Shown piece by piece: positions 12,481-24,369 of a stretch of 64,000 nucleotides of DNA (the first letter of the stretch is position 1; each line of letters starts with the position of its first letter). The notes under the pieces were generated by a model. It ran no database searches and was not told where the DNA came from. It saw nothing but the letters and a program-made list of their open reading frames with translations. The stretch spans positions 24,518,713-24,582,712 of the forward strand of contig NC_092574.1 of NCBI RefSeq assembly GCF_037975245.1. The letters are read 5' to 3'. A program made the position numbers and the translations under genes. Source of the DNA: Apostichopus japonicus. Taxonomy: Eukaryota; Echinodermata; Holothuroidea; Aspidochirotida; Stichopodidae.

Positions 12481-14080
12481 GTGAAAATAAAGGCGAGGGA
12501 GAGAGAAAATGAAATATTTGATGGGATGATATGGTTTAATGTACAATACGTGTAGACATTTTATATGTATCAAACACTAAAATGGAGTACATATGCCTGT
12601 CTCATGTATTTATTGTGTTATTTCGTTTTGAGTAAGAGAAACTCTGTTTATGTTTTTTTGTTGTTGAAAGGAGGGTATATTTATCAGCTAGTAATTTCTT
12701 TCTTGATATTGCTTTGTAACTGTTGACCGTGTTCTATAGACTTTTACCACAACCGAAAGTTAACTCCCTCTTTAAATAAGATTTAACAAGTTATCATATT
12801 ATGAGATTTTAGAGAATCCAAGTAAATATGAGCATATATTTATCATCTTATCCGACGGAATTTGTATTCGTGGATGTTGGAACGTGATTATACCGGAAAC
12901 TGCAAACGACGATGTTTATAAAACCGAATTACGTCCACATACATATTTGTCTTCCAATTTGTCGTTTCTTGTACTCAGTTATGAATTTTGATGACATTTC
13001 AAATCTCTGAAGTGTCCCTCAGATTCCATTTTTTTCTATTCGTTTTATAATAGACAATTCACCTGGGATTTTTTTTATCGTTCAGAAATCCCAAAGCAAA
13101 TGTTTAATTTCCCAAGTCACCATTTTTGTATTGCATTTGTAAATATTTTCACTACCTGTACGTCGCACACTAAATGATGATTACGTTATGAGAGACATCG
13201 AGAGAGTGAAAGAATATGACAAAGAAATGGCATCATAATATCTGCATGAATCAGTGACATATTGGTCCATAAAATTATGGCAATTGCATCTAGATATGAA
13301 TATCGCTGACATAATGATATATCACCATAGCAACACTAATTTCGGTCCTTTCTTTCTGTTACTTTGAGAATCATAATTCAATGGGACACCAATTTTCATT
13401 ACTTTTGAGAGTAACACATTTTTCTGTTATCTAATTTGTTCTTGAACCGTTGCCGAACGATATTTTAACATTCAATTACGCCAAAGGAAGCAATTTCTCG
13501 ACCAGATATGATTTAACTATGTTACAATTCAATTATTTAATTGGAACAATAACTGTTTCGAATAAAAAACACTTTTCTAAATTTGGTCGTAACTTCCGGA
13601 AATATAATAACTTTTATGGAAAGATAGAAGAAGAAGACGAAGAAGAAGAAGAAATAAAAATAAAAATAACCTGTCAGCCTTTGCTGGAAGGTGGCTAACA
13701 GGCTATCAAAAATATCACCTCAGAGATACATTGAACAGCAGCAAAAAGTTGGCACAATAAAATTACAAATAAGGAAAATGTGAACGTGGTAAGAAAAAAC
13801 AACACATACACACAATGAAGACAAAAAATTAATAAAAGACAATTAATTCAAACTGGATTTTTTTTTGCGATGGATAAATATAATTTCTAAAGACATGGAA
13901 GTAGAGATATGGCTTCTATTGATTTCTAAAGCAAGAGAGAAATGTGATCAACCGAAGAAATCTTATTTGTGGTCACGTGATTAATTAAAACACATTTCAG
14001 GCAAATTGTTACCTTTAAGAGAGAGAAGTAGAGAAGATAGAGATTGACAGAAAGCGAGAGAGAAGGTGCACTGATAAAAT
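12481..14080. other. Unassigned AT-rich DNA
   Basis: No gene or element recognised. A frame at 13450-13698 ends in a GAA-run-derived Glu-rich tail (13628-13665) and lacks splice or family support. Confidence 0.5.
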
Positions 14081-14176
14081 AAACTAGTCAATATTGCCAC
14101 GGACTGACGTTAAATTAGTCTGTAACGTTAGTCAATGCACACGGGCTAGCAAAAATCTTCGTTTCATCGCTACTTC

Positions 14177-14320
14177 TTAGTCAGTTTACACTGACTAAGG
14201 AAAATATAATCGCAGCTTAGTCGGTGGCGACGGACTAAGGTATTTTAACCCATGGACTAAGAACGATACGAACACCCGATTTACGCCATAATCGTAGCTT
14301 AGTCGGTGTCGATGGACTAA
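14177..14320. repeat. Left array of 22-bp interrupted palindromes
   Basis: Three units at 14177-14198, 14217-14238 and 14299-14320, each TTAGTCNGT, 4-base spacer, ANNGACTAA. The second and third also share about 30 flanking bases (GTATTTTAACCCA), so they arose by a local duplication. Confidence 0.85.
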
Positions 14321-15960
14321 TGTATTTTAACCCACTTCGATTCACTTCAATTTGGAAACCGAGAGGCAACGGCAGCTTGCTGGACTTGGCATAGTTTCAT
14401 ACGATCACTCTAAGCAACTTTCAACCGTAAATCACCCAAGAAGGTCTTTACAAGAATGGAGGTATTAACTGCCATCATCGGCCTACCTGTTATTCCTTTA
14501 ACTTGAAGGTAAAATTAATGTTAATTGTTAGGCCACTGGCACTAGTACTGTATTGTGGTTAGTGTAACGCTACCGTTGTCACGCTGGCGTTTCGCAATAC
14601 ACAAGTGCAATGACAGTGAGTAGCCTATAGGCTTCTACTGGATACTGCAGTGCATTCTCAACACTAAAGTGTGCATTCTAAACACCAATTAACAATGTGT
14701 TATGTGTGTATTGGGCTAGATTGAACAGTGGCACATAATCTTCTAATTTATTCCCAAACAAATGCTGGAACCATAAGTCTCAATAGTTTATTTGAAGTCT
14801 ACACTCATTTGGTAAAGATTTCCTGTAATTTCCCATGTGAATCTAAATGGTTAGGCTTTGTGATATTGAATAAGCAAGGCTAGACTTTCAAACGTACAGT
14901 CACAGTAGGCTGAACAAATTATGTTGGCTAGTCAACGGTATTATATGTTGCGAGCAGTCAGGATGCACGCTTCAGTTCTATTTAACCTTTTCATTTATCA
15001 TTTTTTAGTATTTAATTTCCGGTCACGCCCAGGAAACAATTGCGACATTCCTTCACGGTCGACTTGTTTACTGTAAGAAGTATTAACCGTTTTTTCTCAG
15101 GAAAGCTTGATAGTCTGAAGTTATTATAACATGTGCTTTTAGTATACTGTCAAAAGAGTAAGTTGTTGTATTTGTATTGATATGTTATGTAGAAGTAACG
15201 GAAAATTTAGTATGTTTAGTTTGGTCTAATTGCACGTTTTTTTTCCCTGTCCAATGTAGTGCAGGGTTCACTTGCGCGAATTCAAATTATTCTGTTTATG
15301 TATATGTATATGCATCGATTCGTAGATTATGATGTTTTTATGACATTTATTTGTAATTCAAGCATATCTGTTTAGTAGCAAAGTTTAAAGGTTAAGTTTA
15401 ATTAGTTTTCTCTTTTTGATCCTAGATTGAATGAAACTCATTGACGTAAATAATAGATCAGATGATACAGTTTAACGCAGTTGCTAAAACTCTGGGTATT
15501 CTCTAGTCTTCGCCGGTCCATTATGTACTTTAGTACTACTAGTAAGACTAAATCAAAACGACCGAAAGACAAACTTAGTGTAACAAAGTACTGATTCTCC
15601 TCTAGCCTAGGTCTAAACAGGCTTGTTATGTGAGCAAGCAAAATAACAACTAAAAATATTAGGCCTGTAAATAAGTTGGCTCAGTGCATTTCTGTTTCTA
15701 AAATTTTATAATTTTAAAGATCATAAAAACAAACAAAGATTTAGCCCATGTTTTATTATCTCTGTATTCTGGGCATTTGATTCTGGTTGCAATGGTGATG
15801 ACACTCTCGTTCAAATTTTCAGCTTTATGCAGTCTGCTTCAAACTTTGGGATTGTTTGTTGAGACTATAGTGGAAGCAAATCTCACATAACTTTGTGGTG
15901 ACAACTTTATTTAATCTTTTTTCTTCAAATGATGAATACTTTGCTGTTTCTTTTTTCCAG

Positions 15961-16175
15961 CAGGAATTGAAAAGCCAAATATCTAAGTCAAGGGTGAGGT
16001 TTCCTGTGATGTACGACACCAGTGTGGAGGCAACAACAGAAGAGGAGAACTGTGTTATATATGGCTTAAAGACATGTTTTATGATGATATATTGGTACCC
16101 TTCGCAGAACAAAAGAGTTTATCCAAGAGTCCAAAAAGCAAAGGAACAAGTACCATAGAGAAAAAAGATGGAAGA
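15961..16175 (+). other. Exon-like unit inside the large element, unrecognised
   Basis: A polypyrimidine tract and TTTTTTCCAG precede 15961, and GTGAGT follows 16175, so the 215-base unit has good acceptor and donor signals. The first frame reads QELKSQISKSRVRFPVMYD and continues to a stop at 16156-16158. A second frame from 16074 is open to the donor (MFYDDILVPFAEQKSLSKS). The split suggests a one-base shift in an old exon. No family recognised; it may be captured host sequence or transposon-encoded. A possible first exon ends near 14513 (GAAG then GTAAAA). Confidence 0.3.
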
Positions 16176-16320
16176 GTGAGTTTAACTATTGTACCCAACA
16201 GTTCCTGTTTAATGATATTAAAGATACTTTTCATAACCTGTTTAAAAAACAAAAAACAGTCTAGTATATCATTAATGTGCAAGCTTCATAAGTTTGGTCA
16301 AATTTTCACTGATCTGTAGA

Positions 16321-18514
16321 GCGGGAGTCCAGAGGGTTTGGTTAGCTGGGAAGGTAACCAATTGCCTGGTACATCACAATGCATTCACAATGCATTCCTG
16401 TATATGAAACCTGACGACTGGCAAACCGACTGTGGTGGATGTGGCTGGGAGAGCAATTTTAAAGTCACCTAATAGCTAACCTAGAACAGTTTTCGCGGTA
16501 ACCACATCAAAGTAAGAACAATGTGTCAGGCAAGGGCGGCGGAAGCACTTTTAATCTGGGGGGGGGGGCACCGACATCAAAGGACACTTTGCAGAAATTC
16601 GATTAGACTGATGCAGCCTTATATTTAGTACCCTTTATAACTCTTATTGTATTATCTTATTTGCGTATACACATCACTCCATCAACGCCCCCCCCCCCCC
16701 CTCAAGGAAAATATGCATACTAGCACTGCAATATCCAATGTGCAAATTGGGAAACAAGGAACAAGTTTTCTTTTGAGACAAAATGAGGTGAAATCATGCT
16801 AGTTGCTAATGTAGGAATCATCCGAATCAGTGTTTATTTCTTGTTAATATCTTAACAATTTTTTCCATTCGAAATAGCTTTGAGTTTGACCCACAGAAAT
16901 TCATTAAAAGTCAGGGGCGTAGCCGGGATTTGCAAAGTTGTATGCACGACTATCTGAGCGGAGCGCCACCATCGGTTGGCGCGGAGCGTACAAGAAAATT
17001 TTTGGTTTTACAAACCCCTCAGATGGCCGGAAACGGCCCTTCCCGAGTGTTCATTCTGGTTCCCTGGCCTCTTGCTAACTTGAGACACCTCAATTTTTAT
17101 GTAGAAAAAGGGCACATTTTTAACCTGAGGAAAAGTGGGGGGGGGGCACGTGCCCCCTGTGCCCCCCCGGTTCCGCCGCCCTTGGTGTCAGGAATGGCCC
17201 CAAGAGCAACAAATGGCCATCGCCAGTAATTATTGGTGGTGGGGTACCCCTGCCAGTGATCAACAATTGACCCCTCACGGCTGACCTAGGTCAGCTCATG
17301 AGGTAACCACTTGAAACCTACTGGAAAATGTTGGTTAGGACTTCAGATACAAGGGATGGTCATTGCCAGTAATTTTTATTGGTGGGGTACCCCTGCCAGT
17401 AGACCCCCAATATGCCCATCCCCTCATTGACCTAGGTGAGCTCATGATTTGACCAGTTGAAACCTACAGGAAAATGATAGGTATCACTTCATATGTAAGG
17501 ATGGGCATTTCCGGTATTTTATATTGGTGGGCCACCACTGCCAGAGTCCGACCATCCCTTACATATAGAATCTTGTCAATCATTTTCCAGTAGTTTTCAA
17601 CTGGTTAAATCATGAGCTGACCTAGATCAATGAGGGGGGGGGGGGGCATTTTGGGGGTCTACTGGCAGGGGTACCCCAGTAATATAAATTACTGGATATG
17701 CCCATCCCTTACATATAGAGTCCTGCCAATCATTTTACAGTAGTTTTCAACTGGTTACCTCATGAGCTAATCTAGGTCAATGGGGGATGGGCATTTTGGG
17801 GGTCTACTGGCAGGGTTACCCCACCAATGTAAATGACTGGAAATGCCCATCCCTTACATATGAAGTGATACCTATCATTTTCCAGTAATTTTTTAACTGG
17901 TTATCTCATGAGCTGATCTAGGTGAATGAGGGAATGGGCATTTTGGGGATCTACTGGCAGGGGTACCCCCCCAATATAAATTACTGGAAATGCCCATCCC
18001 TTACATATGAAGTGATACCATTTTCCAGTAGTTTTCAACTGGTTACATCATGAGCTCATCTAGGTCAACGGGGGATGGGCATTTTGGGGGTCTACTGGCA
18101 GGGGTACCCCACCAATAAAAATTACTGGCAATGCCCATCAGTTGTATCTGAAGTCCTAACCAACATTTTCCAGTAGGTTTCAAGTGGCTACCTCATGAGC
18201 TGACCTAGGTCAGCCTTGAGTTGTCAATTATAGATCACTGGCAGGGGTACCCCCACCACCAATAATTATTGGCAATGGCCATTTGTTGCTCTTGGGGCCA
18301 TACCTGACACATTGTACTTACTTTGATGTGTTACCATGAAAACTGATCTAGGTTAGCTATCAGGTGACTTTAAAATTGCTCTCCCAGCCACATCCACCAC
18401 AGTCGGTTTGCCAGTCGTCTGGTTTCATATACAGGAATGCACTGTGAACATTGTGATGTACAAGGCAATTGGTTACCTTCCCAGCTAACCAAACCCTCTG
18501 GGCTCCCGGTCTAT
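16321..18514. mobile_element. Foldback element with long inverted, tandemly repeated arms
   Basis: The outer arms match in inverted orientation: GGGTTTGGTTAGCTGGGAAG near 16335 pairs with its complement near 18482-18502. The match continues inward through the tandem units to a centre near 17545. Each arm holds repeats of about 140-150 bp with the words GGGGTACCCCTGCCAGT, ATGCCCATCCCTTACATATG and ACCTAGGTCAGCTCATGAG; the right arm has about five units, the left about three. A separate MITE interrupts the left arm. No coding sequence. Confidence 0.8.
16531..17184. mobile_element. hAT-like MITE nested in the foldback left arm
   Basis: Perfect 14-bp terminal inverted repeats, CAAGGGCGGCGGAA and its complement, bounded by a perfect 8-bp direct repeat GTGTCAGG (16523-16530 and 17185-17192). 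The intact right arm of the foldback near 18300-18312 shows the uninterrupted sequence. G- and C-runs lie just inside each end. No transposase; the frame at 16930-17229 crosses the end and is not a gene. Confidence 0.9.
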
Positions 18515-19155
18515 TGGGATCATTATTAACATGATTAACATAATTATTAAGCTTTGAAAAATAACTTGGTGTTATGCTGTGCAAATCTAATAATTATTTG
18601 TTAAAGCTGCTATTCCTGGCTTATAATCTGAGGGACCTAGATTTAAATGTTTACCTCCCAATATGTTATAAAATTTTAATGTAAATGTATGTTTATGATA
18701 ATGTGAGTTATCATGTGCTATATCTGTATCTGTGCTTACACGTATATCATATTTTCTGTTCACAGGTCAATAATGGTGGAGATTTTGGCTTCCTGAAGAC
18801 AAGTGGGAGGCCATTTGTAGTTAAGAGAAACACTCTTTGTTCGTGAAGACTTAACTGGTGTCGATTTGGGGTACCACTTTAAAACGAAAGTCATGAGGAA
18901 CCCTTGCCCAAGATTCAACTTTGCATTATTGTGCAGTGCTATACTTTTGCGATTCATGTTTGATCCATTAACTTGTCTTAACTTTGTTGGAATAAAATCA
19001 GATTTTCAGATTTTTGTTTACAGTGATTTCTTCTATATCTGTCGAAAGTCAGCCTTTGTAGACATCAGAAGTTTTATCAGAAATAAATACTGCCAACGTA
19101 CACATTATTTGTGTTTCTTCTGCTCTCTTTTCTTTCAGTGATGCTAGTCAGTGAA

Positions 19156-19505
19156 ACTAGTCGGGTTTAATTCTTTCAGTGATTCTAGTCAGTGCAACTA
19201 GTCAGTCGATACCGACTAAGAAAGGTTAGTCGGGAGAGGCACCATCCTGACTAATGTAAAACCTGCTATAAACTAGTCGGTGGCTCATATAAATTAGTCG
19301 GTAAAGACCGACTAATGTCACCAAGTAATGTAACTGACTAATATACATTTAACGACTAAGAAATTGTTGATCGACTAAGCTGACGGACAAAGATGACCGA
19401 CTAAGAAATCCAACTGACTAAGGAATAAATTAGTCGGTATAGCAACTGACTAAGGCTATGTTAGTCGGGAGAGGCACCAGATGGACTAACGTTATGTTAG
19501 TCGGT
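19156..19505. repeat. Right array of interrupted palindromes
   Basis: Units at 19198-19219, 19226-19254, 19294-19315, 19430-19453 and 19461-19489, plus several single 9-mers. Two of them (19226 and 19461) share a longer form with GGGAGAGGCACCA between the half sites. Confidence 0.85.
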
Positions 19506-19510
19506 GAACC

Positions 19511-19958
19511 AATTTAAGTTTTCAGTGTGGAGAGAGAGATGGAGAGCCTTAAGAGAGCGAAAGAGCAAAAGAGAACATAATGATATTAAAGGTGAACATG
19601 ATTGTATAGATTAAACCAGGTGGAAGCGTTTACTTATTAAAATTAGATGTCTCCTTTCCACCGCTACGCTGAATCATTCAATTGGAAATATTTCTCGCAA
19701 ATTATCAGGAAATATTGTCTCCTCTCCAAGACAAGAATAAGACTAACGATATACGACTTTAATATATTTATTCATTTGTCTTTTGGATGCGAAATAGGCT
19801 AAATGTATTTTCCGCTCTGAAAAATGTCGGCAGCCTATGGGCTTATATACGTGATGATGAATGTGTTGAAATTATGCCCTGTATTTCTGTAGATTTGAAG
19901 CATGCTTGGGGAGGGGGTTGGTTGGTTGCTTCATCAATTTCTGACGAGTTTTACTAAA

Positions 19959-19998
<40 letters not shown>

Positions 19999-21764
19999 TA
20001 TATATATGTTGCTTATAAATACGATTTCATTTGTTCAAACAACATAAGCTGATTGTTTCACCAAATGAAAACTATGATTATTCGTAGTGAGTACGGTAAA
20101 GAAAGACACATTTCGAAACTGACTTTTTGCTCGCAAGGTTACTAATGTCCAGCTAGCTTTAAACATACGCAAAGAGAGGGGAAAGCAGGTCGAAAATATA
20201 AACGGAAAAACAATTCTCGAAATTTAGACTATATAGTCAAGCTTTATGGGTTACATTGTGAAAGAAGTTTGCATCGATATGGTATCGAAAATATATCAAA
20301 CTCAACTCGAAAAGCTATTTTATGTGCATCTCTTCATAAAATATTTTATTTCCTAACTCAGATTGTCCTTGCAAGTTATTCGTTTTTGCGGGTGAGGTCA
20401 CGTGTGTCATGACGATGCTACACAAGAGTAGAAAGGTTTTATGCAGTATTATGATAGTAATTCCAATCCTCCCCTCCCTCTTATACCACCCTTCCTTGAA
20501 GAAGACCTTCCTTCCAATCCATGTGTAAATAATTCTAAAGGAGTGAAGGAAAAAAAAATAGAAACCCTCTCTTCCATCAGCCGCCCCACCCTCCCCCTCC
20601 CCCTCCACCTCGTTTTGCCACCCTTAACAATATTTCATCGTGCTCGTCAGGCAAGGAGGCATGTCATAATGCAATTTGTTCTAGAAAAACGTGGAATAAA
20701 GAAATTCTCCCATGTCAGATCGTACACACATTAAACACATATAAACCCCTAAATTTATATATTCCCGTGAAGCTTCAAACAACCGGAGACCGGAATGCCG
20801 GATCTCATGAGTTTGTGGTACGAGATACGAAATACACCCCATGAAACTCATGTCGACTTATCACATACGCCGTATTTAATATAGTCTTGGTTTTGACAAA
20901 CATTGTATAAATGTCACCACGTAGGAGCGTTTACTTGCAATAATACATTGTATGTCGCTTCAAGGTACAATCCACGCACGGTTGATGCTTATGTACGCCA
21001 TACGGTACATTTCGTGCGAGTGGTAACGTGGACTGCATAATCAAAAAATTTACATGGAAGTCATGTGTTGATTATACATATATGCGAAGTTTCAAGTATG
21101 GTACGTAGTAGATGAATTCAATTATTTCACACGGTGTAGGATTGAGAAAGGGAATTTAGTGACCTCCCCCACCAGTTGCTAGATATCTGCTAAAATGGCC
21201 ACAGTGTTTGAACAATTACTATACACACTACGTTCATTTCGCTGATACTTTATACGGAGAGATATAGAGAGGGAGGGAGGGAGGGAGGGGGGCATTTGAG
21301 CTATAGCCATGTTTCTGTAATAATTTTGGTTTTATTCAAGATCAAAATATTCTAAATCTTAAAATATGCAAAAGTGGTATAGAAACAAAGCCTGGACTGA
21401 TAGCAAAGTCGCCCAGGAAAGAAACTGGACACGAAAACCAAACTACAGAACGACTGATCCGCTCTCAACCCCAGTCCCCTTGCATCGGGACTGTGACTGT
21501 GTGATCATTGTCGGGTGTGCATCACCATTCCCATCGAAGGGGAACAGATACTACAGAGTATCTTAGCTAAAAATGCCGAGAAGCGATGTACGTGTGTAAG
21601 TGTGTGTGTGTGACGCCTGGCTTCTAAACACGGTATCTCAAGTAGGGAAGCTTGGAACAATCTAATATTTGGTGCATATGAGTACCACATTGAGTAGATG
21701 TGCCCTATTTTTTTGTTGCCTGTGAAGGTCACCAAACGTCAGTTAGAGGCCAAAAACCAAAATA
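19511..21764. other. Unassigned DNA with an (AT)n tract
   Basis: An (AT)n tract lies at 19962-20008 and a GGGA run at 21268-21292. The opposing frames at 20315-20608 and 20441-20734 are in a C/T-rich low-complexity stretch and are not convincing. No gene recognised. Confidence 0.5.
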
Positions 21765-24175
21765 TTAAAACAAGCAATAACTCCCATTGACAGGATCCGA
21801 CATGGATGATATTTTGGGACCAGTTGTGAATGGGGTAAGGGATCATTTCAAAACATAACGGTCATGTGATCCAAGGTCAACAAAGGTCAATCAAGGGTCA
21901 AAAACTAGTATTTTTGCAATAACTTGAGAACCAAATGTCCGTCAACATTGGGAGTTACGCTATTGTTATCAGGGAGTCGACCCGCATCTAGATGACCTTT
22001 GACCTCAGGTTGACCTCCGGTGACCTTAATCAGTTTGTTGGGTTATTTGAATTTTCGTGGCAATAATCGGATCTCAAAGGTACCTTCCGATCAAAATGGT
22101 CCATAGTTGACCCCTGTGCGACCTTCGTGTGCTTTTTGGAATCAGTCAAACAACATCTGACCGCGAGGTCAAAAGGTCAAACCTCGAAAAATATGCTCAT
22201 TTTAGGAGATACGGGGCAAAACAAAACAAAACAAAACAAAGAAAAAATTGTCAATATGTTGATATATGATAGAGCTCTTTGTGCTATATATAGGAACCAA
22301 CTCCCGCTTGCGTGATTTTTTTTCCCAGGATGGTTGTGGGTAATTAACATAAAGTAGGCGCGTTCAATGCATTCCTGTACAGTGTATACAAACCAGACAG
22401 AGTTTGGAGCAGGCATGGTTTGATCGCATTTAAGTATAGTATCACGTAGATGATGTGGTCTGCCGTACGTGTGTCTTGTACAGGTAGGGATATCCATAGC
22501 ACAAGCTTGAGAGGACCAAACTCCCTGGCCTTGGCCCTGCGTGGGTGTTGTATTGATTCTGTGCACAAGTCCGTAATACGTAGATGATATGGTCTGCCGT
22601 ACGTGTGTCTTGTAGGGGTCATGAAATTTGGTACCACCTATATACTACAGTATTACTACTGGCCTATTACTAGTTTGTAACTTTTACGAGGGTGAGTAAG
22701 TGAGCGAACTAGGACTAGGAACTAACAAAAACCGATGCCCATATCCAGATGACGTACGTGTGATTCGCACTAGCCTTATAATATGTCATATAGGCTAGGC
22801 TAGTACAGTGCATGCGCGCGATATCCAAGTTGTTGTGTGATGGTACGGTATTTGTAACAATAGCAGTATAGTACAGTGCATAGGTCATACCAAACTTTCC
22901 TAAAGTAGGCCTACTGCACATGTGCACTGATTGAGACACGCCTCCTTTATGTTAATTACCCACAACCATCCTGGGAAAAAAAATCACGCCTCCCGCTTCA
23001 ATCGGACACCCAGTTCTCAAGTTATGGGGAGCCAAAGGTTGGTTTTGATACATTTCTAGCAATAGCATTATGTGTGTACATTGTAGGCCAAACAAATTTT
23101 AGGACAGAGTGCACCTCATCAAGAGGAACATTTTTGATACAAGCCATCAGGTCATCTAAGGTCATTCAAGGTTGATTATGTGCGAAACGCTGCCAGCTTA
23201 AGCTAATTTTTGCAACAACTTCTAGTCACGAAGTCTGACATGGCTGGTATATTAGGAAAAGTTGTGAATGAAGTAGGGGCACATTTTCGAAAATAACCGT
23301 GATGTGATCCAAGGTCACCAAAGGTCATTTATCGGTCAAAATGTGTTTTTTCTGAATAACTTGTGAAACTACCACTGACAGGGTCCGAAATGGTTGATAT
23401 TTTGGGACTAGTTGTGAATGGGGTAAGTGATCGTTTCAAAACATAACGGTAATATGATCCAAGGTCAACAAAGGTCAGTTAGGGGTCAAAATATAGTATT
23501 TTTGCAATAACTTGAGAACCAAATGTCCATCAAGGTTGGGATTTTAGGACAGAGTGCAAATCATCAAGGGGAACATTTGTGATAAAAACCATTAGATCAT
23601 CCAAGGTCATTCAAGGTTGCTTATGTGCAAAAAACTGCCAAATTATGTTACGTTTTGCAACAACTTCTAGTCACGAAGTCTGACATGGCTGATATATTGG
23701 GACAAGTTGTGAATGAATTAGTAGCACGTTTTCTAATATAATCGTGATGTGATCTAAGGTCACCAAAGGTCAATTATGGGTCAAAATGTGTTTTTTGGCA
23801 AATAACTTTTGAAACTACCGTTGACCGGGTCCGACATGGTTGATATTTGTGGACTAGTTGTGAATGGGGTAAGGGATCGTTTCAAAACATAACAGTCATG
23901 TGATCCAAGGTCAACAAAGGCCAATTAGGGGTCAAAAACTAGTATTTTTGCAATAACTTGAGAACCAAATGTCCATCAAGGTTGGGAGTTACGCTATTGT
24001 AATACAATAGTCGAACTGCATTTGGGAGACCTTTGACCTCAGGTTGACCTCCAGTGACCTGCATTAGCTTCTTTCAAGTTGATTCTTTGAAGTTTCGTGG
24101 GCATATTCCAATCTAACTTGTCCATAAGTGGACTCCTCTGCAACCTTATTTTGCGAAGTTATTAGAGATTTGGTT
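21765..24175. repeat. Tandem repeat rich in AGGTCA, split by a MITE
   Basis: Successive degenerate units contain GACATGGxTGATATxTTGGGAC, TGATCCAAGGTCAACAAAGG and ACTTGAGAACCAAATGTCC. Equivalent points at about 23365 and 23810 are about 445 bp apart, with a related half-unit between. The first unit starts near 21781, the last near 23813. The outer copies share a further segment (TGACCTCAGGTTGACCTCC). Non-coding. Confidence 0.7.
22310..22989. mobile_element. Mutator-like MITE with about 51-bp TIRs
   Basis: Inverted repeats of about 51 bp (22310-22360 and 22939-22989) begin GCGTGATTTTTTTTCCC and differ at about one position. The flanks are a perfect 9-bp direct repeat CTCCCGCTT (22301-22309 and 22990-22998), the duplication size typical of Mutator-type elements. 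An internal segment near 22443-22482 (GTCTGCCGTACGTGTGTC) is repeated near 22577-22615. No transposase. Confidence 0.85.
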
Positions 24176-24369
24176 TGGTTTTGTAATACTTAGTGTGTGG
24201 ATTCATAACATTGAGTACAAGAACCCTATTGTTTTTGATGGAGGTGTGTATAACCACGTACAGTAGACTGACCTGTGTTAGCATGCCATATTGTCATTGT
24301 AACAGCTAGTTCTGGTTATACTAAAAAGCAGACTTCTAGTGCATTGAAGTCATCGAAACCTCAATGCAT

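Larger units (their letters stand above)
14082..19510. mobile_element. Large putative DNA transposon with subterminal palindromes
   Basis: Both ends carry clusters of TTAGTCGGT/ACCGACTAA-like 9-mers, about eleven at 14084-14320 and about twenty at 19156-19505; none are evident in between. Many pair into 22-bp interrupted palindromes. Such subterminal arrays often bind transposase, and symmetry about a 4.8-kb interior suggests one element. Exact termini and a target duplication could not be fixed, and no transposase was recognised, so it is probably non-autonomous. The interior holds exon-like units (15961-16175, about 18766) and a nested foldback element. Confidence 0.5.

Noticed and set aside
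13450-13698. 82-codon frame with a Glu-rich tail
   Set aside because: The tail is a GAA microsatellite and the rest has no recognisable feature.
20315-20734. Opposing frames in a CCCTCC-rich stretch
   Set aside because: Low-complexity DNA open on both strands.
21765-24175. A regulatory cluster of nuclear-receptor sites
   Set aside because: The half sites are part of a tandem repeat family; no nearby gene and no independent evidence of binding.
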